A DNA stretch of 64,000 nt, taken from the NCBI RefSeq assembly GCF_963678635.1, contig NC_087065.1:53575858-53639857 (forward strand), read 5' to 3'. Source of the DNA: Symsagittifera roscoffensis (lineage: Eukaryota > Xenacoelomorpha > Acoela > Convolutidae). This document shows positions 34,561 to 47,368 of the stretch, piece by piece (the stretch's first letter is position 1; each line of letters opens with the position of its first letter). Position numbers and translations under genes: made by a program. The notes under the pieces were generated by a model, which saw nothing but the letters and a program-made list of their open reading frames with translations, did not search any database and had not been told where the DNA came from.

Positions 34561-36702
34561 TTTTGTCTAATTCGAGCAAATTCAGTGAGCGGGCAGTCCT
34601 ATTCATGCTTAGTTTAGGCCGTTTCGATAGCCTATTTGTGCCTTATTTTAAATTTACTCAGCCAATATTATTTTTGGAATTTCTAACGCCCTTCTGGGAA
34701 TCAAAAACTTGAAAAAATTTCACAAAAAATTGAAAAATTTTAATTTTTTTTTGTTTGTTATTTAATCATTTTTCTACAAAAACTGTTGTCCAATTTGTCT
34801 ATTTCACGGGACTGAAAAAAGAACAAGAAACAAATATTTTTTGTTTTAAAAAAATTGTAACCAAATTCTGTTTCTCACTTTTTTCAAAAATCATTATATC
34901 TCAAAAAACTACATTAAACTGATCAGTTAATATTTTAAGACCTCCGCTGTACAACAAAACTTGTCTTCAAAGCTTTTATTATAAGCAAGCGAAAATCATG
35001 ATACTTCAAGAATTTCGGAGTACCCTTTCATAGACAAGACAAGCAGTGCTCCAACAAATCTCTGTCGGTAAACAAACCGCAAGCCTAATAACAGATTGAA
35101 AAGCAATGAAACAACTATCAAAAACATGCAGTTGTTGACGTAGAAAATTAATCAAAAAAGTTTACAAAAACAAAGGCGTAATAACGTAATAAACTCAATT
35201 ACCTGCTTCCAAATATCTATTATTAACAAAAACAGTTGTTCAACAAATTAAAAATAAGAAACATGAATGCTGCGAAACTCGCTAAGAAAAACACACAAAA
35301 AAAGTTCAAAAAATCATGTAATCTTGTTTATTTTTGATTTTTCTTAAATAGAACCTATAGAACATTAACTTAGAACTTTTGCTATTTATGCAAGGGTTAA
35401 ACTAATTTGAAATAACGTAACCGTAAATTAAAGTGACAAATCAACCTAAATTAGAGCCGACACCCAAAAATCCGCTGAAAATATACTGAAAAAATCATAT
35501 TTAACAAGGAAAGTCGGTTGCTGTGCAAGTATCACAGAATGTTCCGGCCACAATCATAAAAACGCAAAAAAAATTCAAATTTTTAGTTCCTCAAATTAGA
35601 GCCGTTTTTGTACGTGATCTGATGATAAAACTATACGCATGAGTAAAAAGTTAGTAAATTAGGCATAATCGACAACAGTTGTCTTAAAAAAAGATTAGCC
35701 AACAAATAATGAAATCTTATTTTTTGAGCAATATTTAGAAAAACAAATTCTTGACGAGGAAGTTCCAAACATAGCTTTCAAAAGTAGTTTCCGTTTGAAA
35801 AAGAAAATAAAGTTTTTTTATCATAATTGAGAAATTTATTAAGTTATCGTCGCTTTATTTGGTCGAAATTAAACAAAACATTTTCTCGACACTGAGATTG
35901 TTGTTTTACTAACACTGAGACTTTTGGAAAGTTTTAATGTCATTCGAATCACGACTGAAAGGACTAATATATCACTCAAGCAAGTCCGATGATTATTTGT
36001 GGAACCTGATTTTGCATTGAAAACAAAAAAGAGAAAAAACTAAATCCCCCGAGTGCAAAGTTACTCCTCATTTTCAATGGTCAGAAAAATAACGCGTACC
36101 GTAACAAGCATGTACCACCTATATAGCATCTAAGGGTAACATAGCATTAAAGGGTAACATAGCATCTAAGGGGGGTAACATAGCATCTAAGGTTATTGCA
36201 AGTGGACTCGTATGTTAACAAGCTCCGCTATGTACAAATTAAATTGAGGAAAAAGTTTATCTTTGGTTGTTCGGTTAAGCAAAGGTGAAAAAATCAGCTT
36301 TCTTCAGTGATTATTGGCTGAAACAACACAACACTTACCTAAACCATGTTTCTAAGGGGGCCGATTCATTCACTTTTCACTTTCCTACGTTTGGTTTTCT
36401 CGAAAGCTTTAAACTAAGTTCTTGCACGACTGAAAATGCTGTACTGTAATATATTATTCATACCCGTCTAACGTTTATTAGTGGTAATTTTAACTACATA
36501 GAAAAACTACCTAGAATATGGTAACTAGATTTGTAGATTACAGTTCCTTCTCACTTTCGGTGGTCGGAGAAAAACAAAAATTCCGAGAACATTATTTTGA
36601 CTGCGATCATCTATGAGTGCTTCCTTCTGCAGGTCGAATCGAGTTAAAAGCAAAGGATAAATCTGAACTATAAAATAAGCAACATAATAACACTTGACAG
36701 GT
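34561..36702. other. Intergenic downstream of the Integrator gene, repeats only
   Basis: Contains the GTGCAAGTATCACAGAATGT repeat at 35521, two family-B copies (35880-36090 and 36370-36580) and a short tandem repeat at 36118-36195. No gene seen. Confidence 0.5.
36118..36195 (+). repeat. Short tandem repeat, ~18-21-bp unit
   Basis: ATAGCATCTAAGGGTAAC and close variants repeated about four times (one with ATTAAAGGG, one with a longer G run). Confidence 0.85.
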
Positions 36703-39700
36703 TCATAAATCGGTACATGCGAAAATTTTTTCCAAAGTTGTAGCTCTAATTATCTTTTTCAGTTGGTTCTCTGCTTCTGCAAAATTGGTCAAAAGACAGG
36801 CATCGAAAATGGCTTTCAATAGCTCTACTCCGCAATCTGAACAATTCACTACGAGGAGATCAATTGTGTAAGAACTAATAATAGTCGTCACTTCTGAAGC
36901 ATTTTGCCCCGTCATCAAAATTTGAATCAACTCTTTCGCCACTTTTTCGCTAACTTCTGTTCTGATTTTACATATACTCAAGATGACTGAAAGTGTTTTC
37001 TCGACAACTTCCGGGCAACTTAAATTTGAATGCAAAAAGCACAGCAAGGGTTCAATCATCCAGAGGATATTCGGATCTTGCTTATGCGATAGATCTTCCA
37101 GGATTTTGAATTGGTTCAGCGTTTCTTCGGCACTTGTTTCTAAAACCACTGAACCGGTGAAAAATTTTCGGCTTTTGCTGATATCGACAAAAGCAGCGTT
37201 TTTAAGGTTCGAATTTGATACGGCGCTGTTTGTTTCGCTGTCCAGGATACCAAGACAATTCATCAGGTACCTATTCCGCTTCGGATTTTCTGCAATAAAC
37301 TCAGCGTGTGCCTTCAATGCTCGTTTCGCAGCCGTGTAGTCAAATTGGAAATACTGGTCTATCAACTCAAAAAGGTCAGCTTTAATTTTCTTAAATAGTT
37401 CATTGGTTAACGACGAAAAACATTTAATGGTTTCCAGAACTGTTTGAATGATTTCTGGGAACCTTTTATGGGAGAAGACTGCGGGCGTCAGTCTCAAAAG
37501 GGTTCTGACAACTCCTTTGAACAAATCCGCATGACCGTCACGTTTAAAAGCAGTCCAGCTACTTCTCATTCTTCCCTTGAGTAAAACTGAAATTAATTCC
37601 AGTTGTCTGGTAGCAAAAACTGGATGATTCGAAGCGAATTTGAGTATCAAAGATGACGCTAAGTGCTGGCCATCGTAGTCTAAATTAGTCAGCGAGTCGA
37701 AAGGAAGAACCAAATTATACGCCAGGATATCCATTTCGAAAGAATTTTGAAACTTGTCGGCTTTACCTACTGAAAATTTCTCCCTTAGACTCGGTAAAGG
37801 TACTGCAGTGTTTAAGTAGATCAACATTTGCATACATTTTCTAATTCTTTCATTTTTGAAAGAGTCACATATACCAATAAGATTCGTAACATTGTCTGGA
37901 CATTTTTGTGTTCTTAACAACTTCAATAACAATACAATTCGCGATTGGAGTAAGTCCTGATAACTTTTGTCCGCTTTTGAACATTCGGAGCATTCTTGGT
38001 ACGCTAGAATTAAGAGTTTCGAAACAGCTTCGATTCCCATGGAGAAAACGTGACATGATACTTTGTTCAGCAACCTAGTCTCTCGACCTTGATACAACTT
38101 AGGCTGCATTTCAACAGATGTCAAAAAATCTAAAATAACTGTAGGATTCACCGGAGTTTCCATTTTGTCCAAATTAGTAAGCAATTTTTCAACAGTTGTT
38201 TGCAAAGATTCCCATGACACGTTGTGTATTAAGTTGGCGGTTAGAAAACAATGATAAGCCGAAAAATTGTGTTTTCCCGAGAACAAAATGCTCCATAAGT
38301 AGTCTTCGTGCCTTTTAATTATTTCTGGGTCGCTTATCTGAACAAGATCTAACACCTTTCCTGTGCAAGAAAACTCCTTTTTTGTCAACTCGCCAGTTTT
38401 ACTGGCTGCATGATTTAACAATGACTGAGAACCAAGACTTAACTTTTCCTCCGGTTCAGGAGATTTCGGTTGCATACTCGTTTCTTCATTTTGCACATAT
38501 ATGCTGAGCATTTTCAAAGATCGATAGAATTTGGTTTTTGCAAGACACTTCGTCAATTCGTTCTGAAACTTCGTAAGTTGGCGGAATCCTAGATTCTTAC
38601 CGATTTGCATTATAAATGCCGTAAGTTCATGGACGCTCACATTTTCGACCATACTTGAAACTACATCTTGGACACTCAGTACCTCAACCAGTGCTTCACT
38701 CAAATCCGAATAGTCACAAGAAACTTGGGAAATTTGAGCAAGAGAAGAATTCTGTCCAGGATGTTTGACCATTATTTGGGTTATAAGCATAGCTAAACTC
38801 TGGACATCTTTGCAGTCTTTCGGAAAAAGCGGGTCGTCGGAACAATCGTCATGCATGTCCACATCGAGCTCGTCGATTTCTTGGACTATCTCGGCAACTG
38901 CTTGATTGCGCAATTTCCCAATGGATTCCGATACAGATGTGTAAGCGCACTCCAGTTTCGGTCCGAAATTCGACACAACGTCAGGATCAAAACTCTCCGC
39001 GTCTACAGAACGCAATGCGTCTTTAATTCCACTTAAAGAGTAGCTCTCGACTCTTTTAATAACCGCTTTAGTTATACTGGTATCGATTCCATAAAATGTA
39101 AAAACTCGAACGAGACTCGTAATGTCAACCATTTGGTCGACCCATTTAAGAAACAAATCTGCACATCGCAAGGCACACCTCACCAGGACTGACTCTGGAA
39201 GTATGTTTTTCACAACCTCAAACGAGAGATCTCTCAATGGAAAAATCTGCAGAGACTCACTACACTCTGAGCTCATGAGAAAAAGGGTAAATAAACATGT
39301 CGTAACATTAGAAGGTGCAATGAATTTAGTTCCACGACCAACTTTTATGTCTATACTAGCAGCTATTGGGTCATTTTCACTTTCATTGGCGAATAAAGAG
39401 AAAAGTATTCGACAGCAAGAAGGGAAAACAGCTTTCAGTTCGTTGCAATATTCTAAACACTTTTCGATCGTTTTAATGCGATATACAATCACATCGCAAA
39501 ATGAAGTGAGGAAGCTGATTTTGTTCACGTGTTGCATCGCTATTTGGCTAACAATGAACTTCAGAGCAGAAGCTATAAGCTTCAAGTCGAACTCTTTCGC
39601 TAATGTTTGCAGAGCCAATTCTGTCAAATCATATTCTGTTAGGATGTTCTGCTTCAAGTAGCTCAATTTGGACAGTTGCTCAAATAGGTGCTCAGGGATA

Positions 39701-42700
39701 ACTTCTGTCTTCAAAGCGACACTTAGCAGCTGTTGGATGAGTCTCCCTGCTGATTCTTTCCTTGAGAGATCGTCAGACGAACTCAGAGCCGAGAGGAGAT
39801 AAGCGAATACATTCCCCGAATATTCTCCTCCCGCTTGACTTGAATCCAAAATGGAATTTCTCAAATGCGATTTCACATCTTCAATTTTGCTGCCAATGCA
39901 ATCACTTCCTTGAACGTCAATGCTTAATTCCATAAGTAGAAACTCACACAAGCACTGCGGTGGCAGTGAATCGACTTCGGAGTTCATTATGATTTGAGAT
40001 AACCAGGACGTTCCAGATCCCATTAAGGTTCTGTTTCGTTTCAAAATATCCAGCAAATAGTCATTCTTTCTACTGCTACACAAAGCAGCACCAATTTTCA
40101 GTGAAATGCAGATGAGCTTCAAATGAGTCAAATAGTCAGGGCTTGGGACTCTTGTCGACCCTTTCGGATCCATAAACATCAGTTGTGAAATCAGCAGACT
40201 CGATTCAGCCGTAATCGTTTTCCGCGCCAAATGACATTCAAAAGTGATGATTTCATTCCTCTCGCGTTCTGCTAATTTTAACTCATTTCTCCGGAGGTCA
40301 TCGCGGTTTGCATTGGAAGCATTCGGAGGGTAGTTGAAATCAGAAGTCAGACACATTTCCATAAGCATTTTCAACATCGGCAGTTTTTTCCAGCCGACAT
40401 TAGCTATAGTATCTACATTACTTCCACTGAGAACTAGCAAAACAGTCCATGCTTTCCAAAATAAACTTGAGACTGCCAGTTTTGGTTCCTCGTAATTAGC
40501 TGGTAGAGAAATACTCGCTGGTTTGCTGTACACTGCCAAGTTAAAAAGCTGATCTATGAACTCCTCGTCTCTTGTAATAACGATTGAATTCAGAGGAGAC
40601 CGAGTAACCAAGCCTTCAATGCAGTTCATAGCTGCTAGAGCAACCAGTGGACATGCTGGATCTACTCCCATCTGAATGATGTTAAAGAGGCAAGACTCTT
40701 TGACGCCCGATTCGATCAGGAGTTTGTGGCAAACTGCTTGATCCGGTGGGTATGGATCCTGGCGCATATAATTTTCTAGGGGTTCAAAAAGAAGCATTTT
40801 CTGCAGCAATTGAGTGTATTGTTCTTGTGTGAAGTAACTTGAATGTGCTTTGGTCCATTCGGCAAAATGAGATATAATTTGTCCTACTGTTTTTTGAGTT
40901 TCATCAATAACTAACGAGAATTCTTTGTCTTCCTTTTTTGCCTTTGAGGCGAACAATTCTCGAGTACTCATCGGTAAGCATAAATACAACGAGTATGTTG
41001 CCAAGTCGGCTAAGAATACAAGATATTTTGGGAGAGAAAGAATTTCAGAATCCATCTTCTTTTGAACCTCAGGTTGAACATCTAGCAATTGCGGGCAAAA
41101 CTGGTCAAATTTGATTTCTAATCTATGAATTTTTATCATGTCACGGAACAAAGATCGAACTGCTTTTGTGAAATCCTCTTTTTGGTACAGCACCAGTTGA
41201 AATGCGTAAGCTAAATGAGTAGTGACTAACAGGCTGTTAGATTGAAACAACTGAGAAACTACCAGCATATTGTTTGGATTCCGACCACTTCCCGAGAACT
41301 CGTTGAACACGATATTTCGAATCAGCACTTTGTTCACTTCTACGTTCCTCTCTCCCATCTCTCTCAAAGCATTTGTCAAACTGGTGGCCACACTTTTGTT
41401 CTTCGGTTTGATTCTAATCAGAGTTCCAACAATCTCTTCATTCTCGGAACTGTCCTCCTTCAGCGACGCTTCTGTAGAACAATTCAAGCAAACCGAATTG
41501 AGTAGATCTTGAGATGCTCTGCACAGTTTGGTGTTATGTAACCATGCTTCCAGTTTCGAGCAACCCAGGCTGCGCACTTTCGGAAGACCACAAGTTACCG
41601 CTAGAAGCTGGACCACATTTCGCTGCTGCAAATCAATCTGATTGGTCGAAAGAGAACAGGGCGCACTTCCTGGCTTTCCCTTAGCAAAGATCTCATTGCT
41701 CGCATCGATCACCAATTTACACAGAAGGTCTTTCATTCCAGGATAGCGGTCTGAATTCTTTCCATCTGCACTTGACTGGGATAGCAGGAAAGGGACTGGC
41801 GATCCTATCGGAGACGCTTTGGCTTCGCTTTTCAGAGCGCTAGTTGCGTTCGATCCCGAAACGAAGATTCCAGACCTCTGGCTTGCTGAGTTAAACGATT
41901 CAGCGAATCCAGGTACGAGTTCAGTTCTGAAAGACGAGATTATATTGGACACGAAGTCTTTCGTGAGCTGCGAATTGAGGTCGGACCAAATGCGTTCTTG
42001 AGTGAAGTCTTCAATGAAAAGTTTGACGAAGGATATAGGCCACGCGAGAGTCGAAGATCGGTATGAGGAAAGGAGGATGTTACAGGAAAGGGCCACTGCT
42101 ACGTTACTCGGTCTTTGTTTGGCCGACCCAATAGCACTCCAACTGGAATCCCTCTGAAATGAAAATAATCCACTGTTACCACAGAAGAAACGAATCTAGT
42201 TCCCGTATTCACACAAATTTCAAAACTAAGTTTTGTCAGCTGATAGCGAGTAACCTTTCATGACGTTGAAAACCTTAATGGACATTAGGTAACTATTATT
42301 AAGGCATAATTGATGACTGATACCATAACTCCTGGTATATGAAACAAAAAAAAGCCAGCCCAAAACGCAGGCTATAACGCTTTCATAAATTTAACAAAAC
42401 GTTAATTCAGAATCCTTTCACGACAGTCGGAACATTTAGGGCTACATTTTCTACGAACAGTGTGGTTGGTCCTACTTTCGAAGAAAGTGACGGATGATTT
42501 GGCTGGAGGTGGTTTTTTCTACAGACAAATTTCGTCTTTTTAATAAGCCATTTTCGACGGAATTTTTTAGATATCTTCTGAAAGCTATGGATGACCTCAT
42601 CTCGAAATTCAAAATATTTATATATATATATGGCTGGCGACCATTTTTTCAACGTTCATGATGTTTGAGAATTGCCATTTGAGATACTTAACGAGCAATA

Positions 42701-45205
42701 TATTTTGTCATATTAAAGCGTAAACCGCTAATTGAATCACTCCAAATTCGTATGAAGTTTTGTAACCAAATTTTTTTTCATTGGACAATGAATGTTGCAA
42801 GCAGTCTTATTAAAACATCAAAACGATTCTGCTGAATCGTCACTTGCTTCCTTTCAATCTACCACTTGCAATAAAACACAAAGAATTGCAGCTAGCCCAA
42901 TGAAACTGATGAAAGCTTACATCTTCCGAAAAAACATCATCCAAAAACTTAAAAAGGTTCTCTCAAATGAAACTCAAATAAATAAAAACTTGTCGCACAA
43001 ATACGATTGCCAGCGCTAAATTAGCCATATTACGGGCTTAGTTCATAATATTAAAAGACGCTCTTTCAGCCAGGATGAATTGAACGTAGAAAAATTTCAA
43101 ACTATAATAATTTTTGAAAATCAAAGTTTTACACGAGGCACAGCAGAGCTTCAGACCACATGCGATACATCGCAAACACAGCATGAGAAACTAGCATACA
43201 TAAATTGCTTCGATGTTTTTTGAAATGTCAACAAAAAAATCTGCATAAACTTTCGTATATTTTGTCTCAATTTTTCGTGAATGGAAAAATTTATAATTCA
43301 ATTTGCATCAAAACAAAACTTTCGAAACGGTAACAGAGCCAACAAATTTTTAGCAGACCCCCGCTGCGCCAAAAAATTCCAACAAAAAAAATTCAAAACA
43401 TTGCCAAAACAAATTAGCACCTCAAAAAACTCACACGCTTAAGAAACTTGTTTCGATCAACCAACGGCAAAATGAGGCCATGAAGCTGATCAGGTATAAG
43501 CAGAACAATTTTTTTAAGCCCAGTAAACCATTTTAAAAAAGCAACAAAAAAGCGAAAAGAAAACAAAATTACTCCCAAGCGGAGTAGATAAAATTGAAAC
43601 AAACTTTTAAAATAAATATTGAATAGAACGGGCATCTGCTAAGTAAGCCGATAAAAATAAACAGACGGACGATAGTCCTAAAAAGCTTTAAAAAAATCCA
43701 GTTCGCAAAATTACAGGTTCCGGCCGGATTTGGACCACAAGCCTTTGGCGTTTTAAGCAGGTGTGTTACCTCTATACGCCAGATTCGCAGGATAGTTGAT
43801 TGAATTTGAATTTATTACACAGAGACGAAGATGCGCTTAGCAAATACAGGCGAGAACACGAAAAAAGCAGCTCTATCAGTGCAATAAGAAAAATCAGAAA
43901 TAAGCCTCGATTTAGTAAAAAAAATCAGCTACGTCGAACCCGCGGCCTAGAGATTAGGAGTCTCACACACTAACCACTCAGCCACGGAAGCTTAATAGGT
44001 ACCAAACACTAGCCACAAATAAAGAAGAGGAGAACAGAGCTATGCAATTTCCAATGCTACAGTGAATTTTCTAAATAAGTGAACACATTTAATGAACACT
44101 TTTATGTGCATCCTAGGTTAGAAAAAAAAGAAGGTTCGTAATAATACACCAACGCGAAGCAGAACACAAGCGCGCAGAAACCCATTTTCGCTTTTCAAAC
44201 GCCGTAATATTAGACAACTAAATCAAAATTACAAGGCAAAACCGTTCAAGCCGAATAAACCTAAACAAAACAAGGCTACTAGGATAGTCATGATTTAACA
44301 TTCTACTAATTTTGCATTCAGTTTTCAGCACAAACCCGTCATTGAGAGGTAACCTGTTACGGTTTTAAACGGGTCTGATTGTTTGAAATTCGTCTATCAA
44401 TGAAAAAGCAGTCCCTTCATCCCTTTTCTTAGGCCGATCAAATAGATTTAGGCCTTGCAAAAATAGGCCTTAAACGTATTTATGGGCGCCTTTTGGAACA
44501 TTTTGAATCGAAAGCAGCCTTCACACGCCACTGAGTATATTGACAAATGATACCAACCGGGTAGGATATAACATAGATAACATCTATCAACTTCATTCTC
44601 AGTATAGAAAGCTAAGGAGAGAGAAAGAGGATGACAACATCAAACTACAACCTTCATGCCGAAACTTTTCTGAAATTCAAGCAATGTCTTGTTAAAAGAA
44701 GTAAGTCTTTGCAACTGTAAAAAAAAGATAGATTTAACCAACTCACCAACATATCCAGTATCATTTTCATTAGTTTTGGGTAAACTTCCAGCAAATTCGA
44801 AGTTTCCAAATTTCGAAATGCACACAACATTGAAGTGTACAACATCTCATTTGGCGACACTCTATTTGTAGACACATATTTGATGCCCTCTGTCAGTTTA
44901 ATTACAAGTTGCGTTTCCTCTTTGGCATCAGACAACTTCATGATTTGAGACGCAAGCTTAGTAGCCTCCGGTTCAGATAACTTCGACACTTTTGAGTCTG
45001 AAACATCGCCTCCTAGAGACGAAAAAGCCGACATGAAATCCCGTTTTCGGACTCCATCGTCAGCAGAGTCCGTTCTTTTCATGAGTGAGGATGACGAAGA
45101 AGAGACAGAAGAAGATGGCGCTCCTCCCCCCAGAGCAATGAAGGACCCAGCACCAGGTGCAGGTGGCCCCGCAAACTTACGCCCACGTTTGGGTAAATTG
45201 CTCAT
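36703..45205 (-). CDS. INTS1: Integrator complex subunit 1
   Basis: INTS1 is the largest scaffold subunit of Integrator, the nuclear complex that processes snRNA 3' ends and attenuates promoter-proximal RNA polymerase II. Coding exons on the minus strand: 45205-44747 (153 codons), 44714-44652 (21) and 42153-36703 (1816 plus TGA), about 1990 aa; human INTS1 is about 2190. The start chosen is the ATG at 45205 (MSNLPKRGRKF), 6 nt after an acceptor TTGAATTTTCAG; the upstream ATG at 45235 lies in that intron-like tract. The low-complexity N-terminus contains SFIALGGG, matching the family's DFIALG. Family landmarks: RD..., then CNILLSSY, then WPISFVKLFIEDFTQERIW at about residues 212-230 (vertebrate WPEIFVKVYIEDSLGERIW, DUF3677 region); LEAWLHNTKLCRASQDLLNS; RNPNNM; and LPMLKMLMEMCLTSDFNYPP near residue 760. 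All splice sites are GT-AG and in frame. The 5.45-kb last exon is intact, so the gene is very likely functional. Confidence 0.96.
43721..43785 (-). repeat. tRNA-derived module
   Basis: On the minus strand, TGGCGTATAGAGGTAACACA and a degraded B box (GGTCCAAATCCGGCC). Lies in INTS1 intron 2. Confidence 0.5.
43929..43992 (-). repeat. tRNA-derived module (distinct type)
   Basis: On the minus strand, CCGTGGCTGAGTGGTTAGTG (strong A box) and CCGCGGGTTCGACGT (B box), 64 nt. Its sequence differs from the other modules and the acceptor stem does not pair cleanly, so it is probably not a functional tRNA. Confidence 0.5.
44715..44746 (-). other. INTS1 intron 1, only 32 bp
   Basis: Donor TTG/GTGAGTTGG and acceptor CTTTTTTTTACAG/TTG. 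Its length is not a multiple of 3, so without splicing the frame is lost within 32 codons. Splicing connects MILDML to LQRLTSFNK and keeps the family alignment. Confidence 0.85.
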
Positions 45206-45224
45206 TAGAATCTGAAAATTCAAA
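45206..45224 (-). promoter_or_regulatory. Splice acceptor upstream of the INTS1 start
   Basis: On the minus strand, TTTTTTGAATTTTCAG/ATTCTA precedes the ATG by 6 nt. It indicates either a 5'-UTR intron or a trans-spliced leader. No upstream donor exon was identified with confidence. Confidence 0.6.
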
Positions 45225-45660
45225 AAATTATCCATGATCAGTTAAAATGCTTTAATTAGCCTTAGAAAACGAAATTTTTAACTTTCGAGTTCCACAGATC
45301 AAGTTACATTATCGTATCTTTTTCGATTTCAAGAAATTTGATTAACTAATCTAACTTAAAACAATAAACTATGATTAATGCTTGAGTAACACAGCAGATT
45401 CCGGCAGCATTTTTCTATTTTTGAGATTAATCTTTTATTAATAAGAATCATTTTTTTTCTCAAATTTGCGGACGTGGGAAGAATAAAGCTTAAGACAGCT
45501 AGCTTGAAACTACTCAGGACTTTTTGATCGTATAACAGTAACATTGTAATCACATGCCTATAAAATGAATAAAAATCAAAAGTTGCTGCTTTTGTAGTTG
45601 CCTCATTATAGGGTGGTGTATAATTGTTTCGTCTTCTCGGTACAACTTCGTGATTTGTGA
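45225..45660. other. Upstream region of INTS1
   Basis: AT-rich. Possible promoter or 5' exon region, but no TATA box or initiator that I would defend. Confidence 0.35.
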
Positions 45661-45669
45661 ATGCTCAAG

Positions 45670-46165
45670 TAATTCGCTAGCAATGTTCGAAGCGTTCGTA
45701 CAGCACAACTGTGTGCAGAAGGTTGTTACTTATCGTCTCGTCCATATACAGCACAGCGGCCTTCGCCGGTTTTCCTCTGGGTAGACAGGGCCCCGGTGCT
45801 AGAAAAAGAACCCTCCTGTGATTCTGGGCACCGCGAAGTTTTCGCCGAAAGACCAAGCCGTCAAACAGGGGGAAGGTATTAAGCAAGTTAGATTTTGGCG
45901 CTTCTTTTTTGTCTTATCCTTGTCTGCAAACCATCTCACAGGGGGACGGATTTGGGTTTCATCAACGGAGTTATGAGCCTGCGTTGAGTCGATACTGACC
46001 ATAAAGAGCAAGCTCGGTTGATTTGATGAAGAAATGGTTCAACCTCGGGAACGCAGAAGCAATAATGGATTGGACCAAAGTGATCGAGTAACGATATCAA
46101 TGGGGTTCCAAAGGCGTTCGAAGACGTAATTTTTTGGGGGTTTAAAAACAGGACTAGAGACATTC
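45670..46165 (-). pseudogene. Decayed coding-like stretch, unknown origin
   Basis: GC-richer than its flanks. On the minus strand three overlapping frames give protein-like pieces in collinear order: PEVEPFLHQINRACSLWSVS (46163-45936), VRWFADKDKTKKK (46011-45799) and LRGAQNHRRVLFLAPG with LPRGKPAKAAVLYMDET (45886-45677). The pattern is that of one coding region broken by frameshifts, such as a mobile-element gene remnant. I cannot name the family. Confidence 0.4.
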
Positions 46166-47368
46166 ATTTTGGGCATTTCGATTAAATCATTTGAGGTAAA
46201 AATTGGGTAAAGGGGAGTAGTCAGAGTTTAATTTGGCGAGGCTGAGAAAAGCCTTCCGGCTAAAAATGATTTCAGTTTTGGATATTCATGAGAAGTGTAT
46301 TTTTGTAACCACGCGGAGAGATTTTTGTTATTCAAAAAATTTCAATAATGTTGGATACCGCTCGTGTCTGCTGTACTTCAAGAGTGACTCTTAATTTGTC
46401 AAAAATTTAAAAAATTCAAACTTTTCGAAACTTTAAAACCTCTATCGCATGACGACTGAAAGGCCAAATGTTACATACAAATAACTCCATCTGACGTTTA
46501 TTTTGATACATGAATTTGTATGAAAAACACACTCGAACCATTAACTACTTCCAGCTTCGTGGTAAGGTAAGAACAAAACGGGATTAATAGGTAATAAATT
46601 ACTACTTTTTGAATTCGGGTATTTTCCGAATATTAGTAGCGACCACAAATGAAATATAGCTTTACCAGCACAAAACAAATCAAAAGACACAGTAAAAACA
46701 TGTAAAACAGGGAAAAAATGTTAATACTTTTTTATTTTTCTTTGGGAACATCATTATTTTCAATTTTGTGACGAATTTTGCAAAAACTGTGGTTAGTGAA
46801 GCCAATATCAATGTTTCAAATCTAATTTCTTTTCTTTCTCCTCCCTCTACGCACAAAAAGTACAGCACCATTTTGATGCAAAGATGAAGCTAAGCTTCTC
46901 ACCACTTCCGATGCAACAATAAATGAGTATCGTTAAAATCAAAAGAAAAGAAAAATAAAAAAAAATTGAAACAAAAAATTCACAAAATCGTTTGCGTAAA
47001 ACAAAAATATAAAAATCCCTCAAAAACTTGAACATTTCCCTGCAGCACTAGACACTTAACAATGAGCTTTTAGAATGCTAGAAGGAAGCCGAAGCTTCAA
47101 AAGATTGGATTTTCTGGGGAACCTATGATTATTCGTCTCAAGCATGCGCGTTGCAACAGCGTGGAAACAAGCTGAAATTCAAAAAATGAGGCGTTGGGAA
47201 CTAAGCCGACAAACTAAACAGAGACGTTAGTGCGAAGAAGCACAAAAACTCGAGTTTGCCGAAAAAGAAGTCAAGGCCAGATTCGAACCACAAGCCTATG
47301 CCATCTCAAGCAGTTGTTTTGCCTCAAAGCCGGATGCTCCTCATGAGTGATTGAATTTGAATTTTTAC
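46166..47368. other. Intergenic with repeat fragments
   Basis: A family-B copy at 46430-46580, an element head near 46880 (GATGAAGCTAAGCTTCTC, then CCGATGCAACAAT), and a tRNA-like module at 47273-47340 on the minus strand (GGTTCGAATCTGGCC). Confidence 0.5.
47273..47340 (-). repeat. tRNA-derived module
   Basis: On the minus strand, CCGGCTTTGAGGCAAAACAA and GTGGTTCGAATCTGGCCTTG. Lies just before the head of the next element copy. Confidence 0.6.

Larger units (their letters stand above)
42154..44651 (-). other. INTS1 intron 2 (2.5 kb) with repeat insertions
   Basis: Donor AAG/GTTGTA at 44651 and acceptor TTTTCATTTCAG ending at 42154. It holds a partial element head near 43133-43185 (CATGCGATACATCGCAAAC), tRNA-like modules at 43721-43785 and 43929-43992 (both minus strand) and a further head near 43815. 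No nested gene was seen. Confidence 0.75.

Noticed and set aside
42041-42096. Starting the large INTS1 exon at the codon at 42096 as a separate 1797-aa protein
   Set aside because: The codon is GTG, not ATG. The frame continues upstream to an acceptor at 42154, and the family alignment continues across the splice into the upstream exons.
45206-45235. Upstream ATG of INTS1 at 45235 (MDNFLNFQ...)
   Set aside because: The ten extra codons coincide with a TTTTTTGAATTTTCAG acceptor tract. The ATG at 45205 lies just after it and begins a plausible N-terminus.
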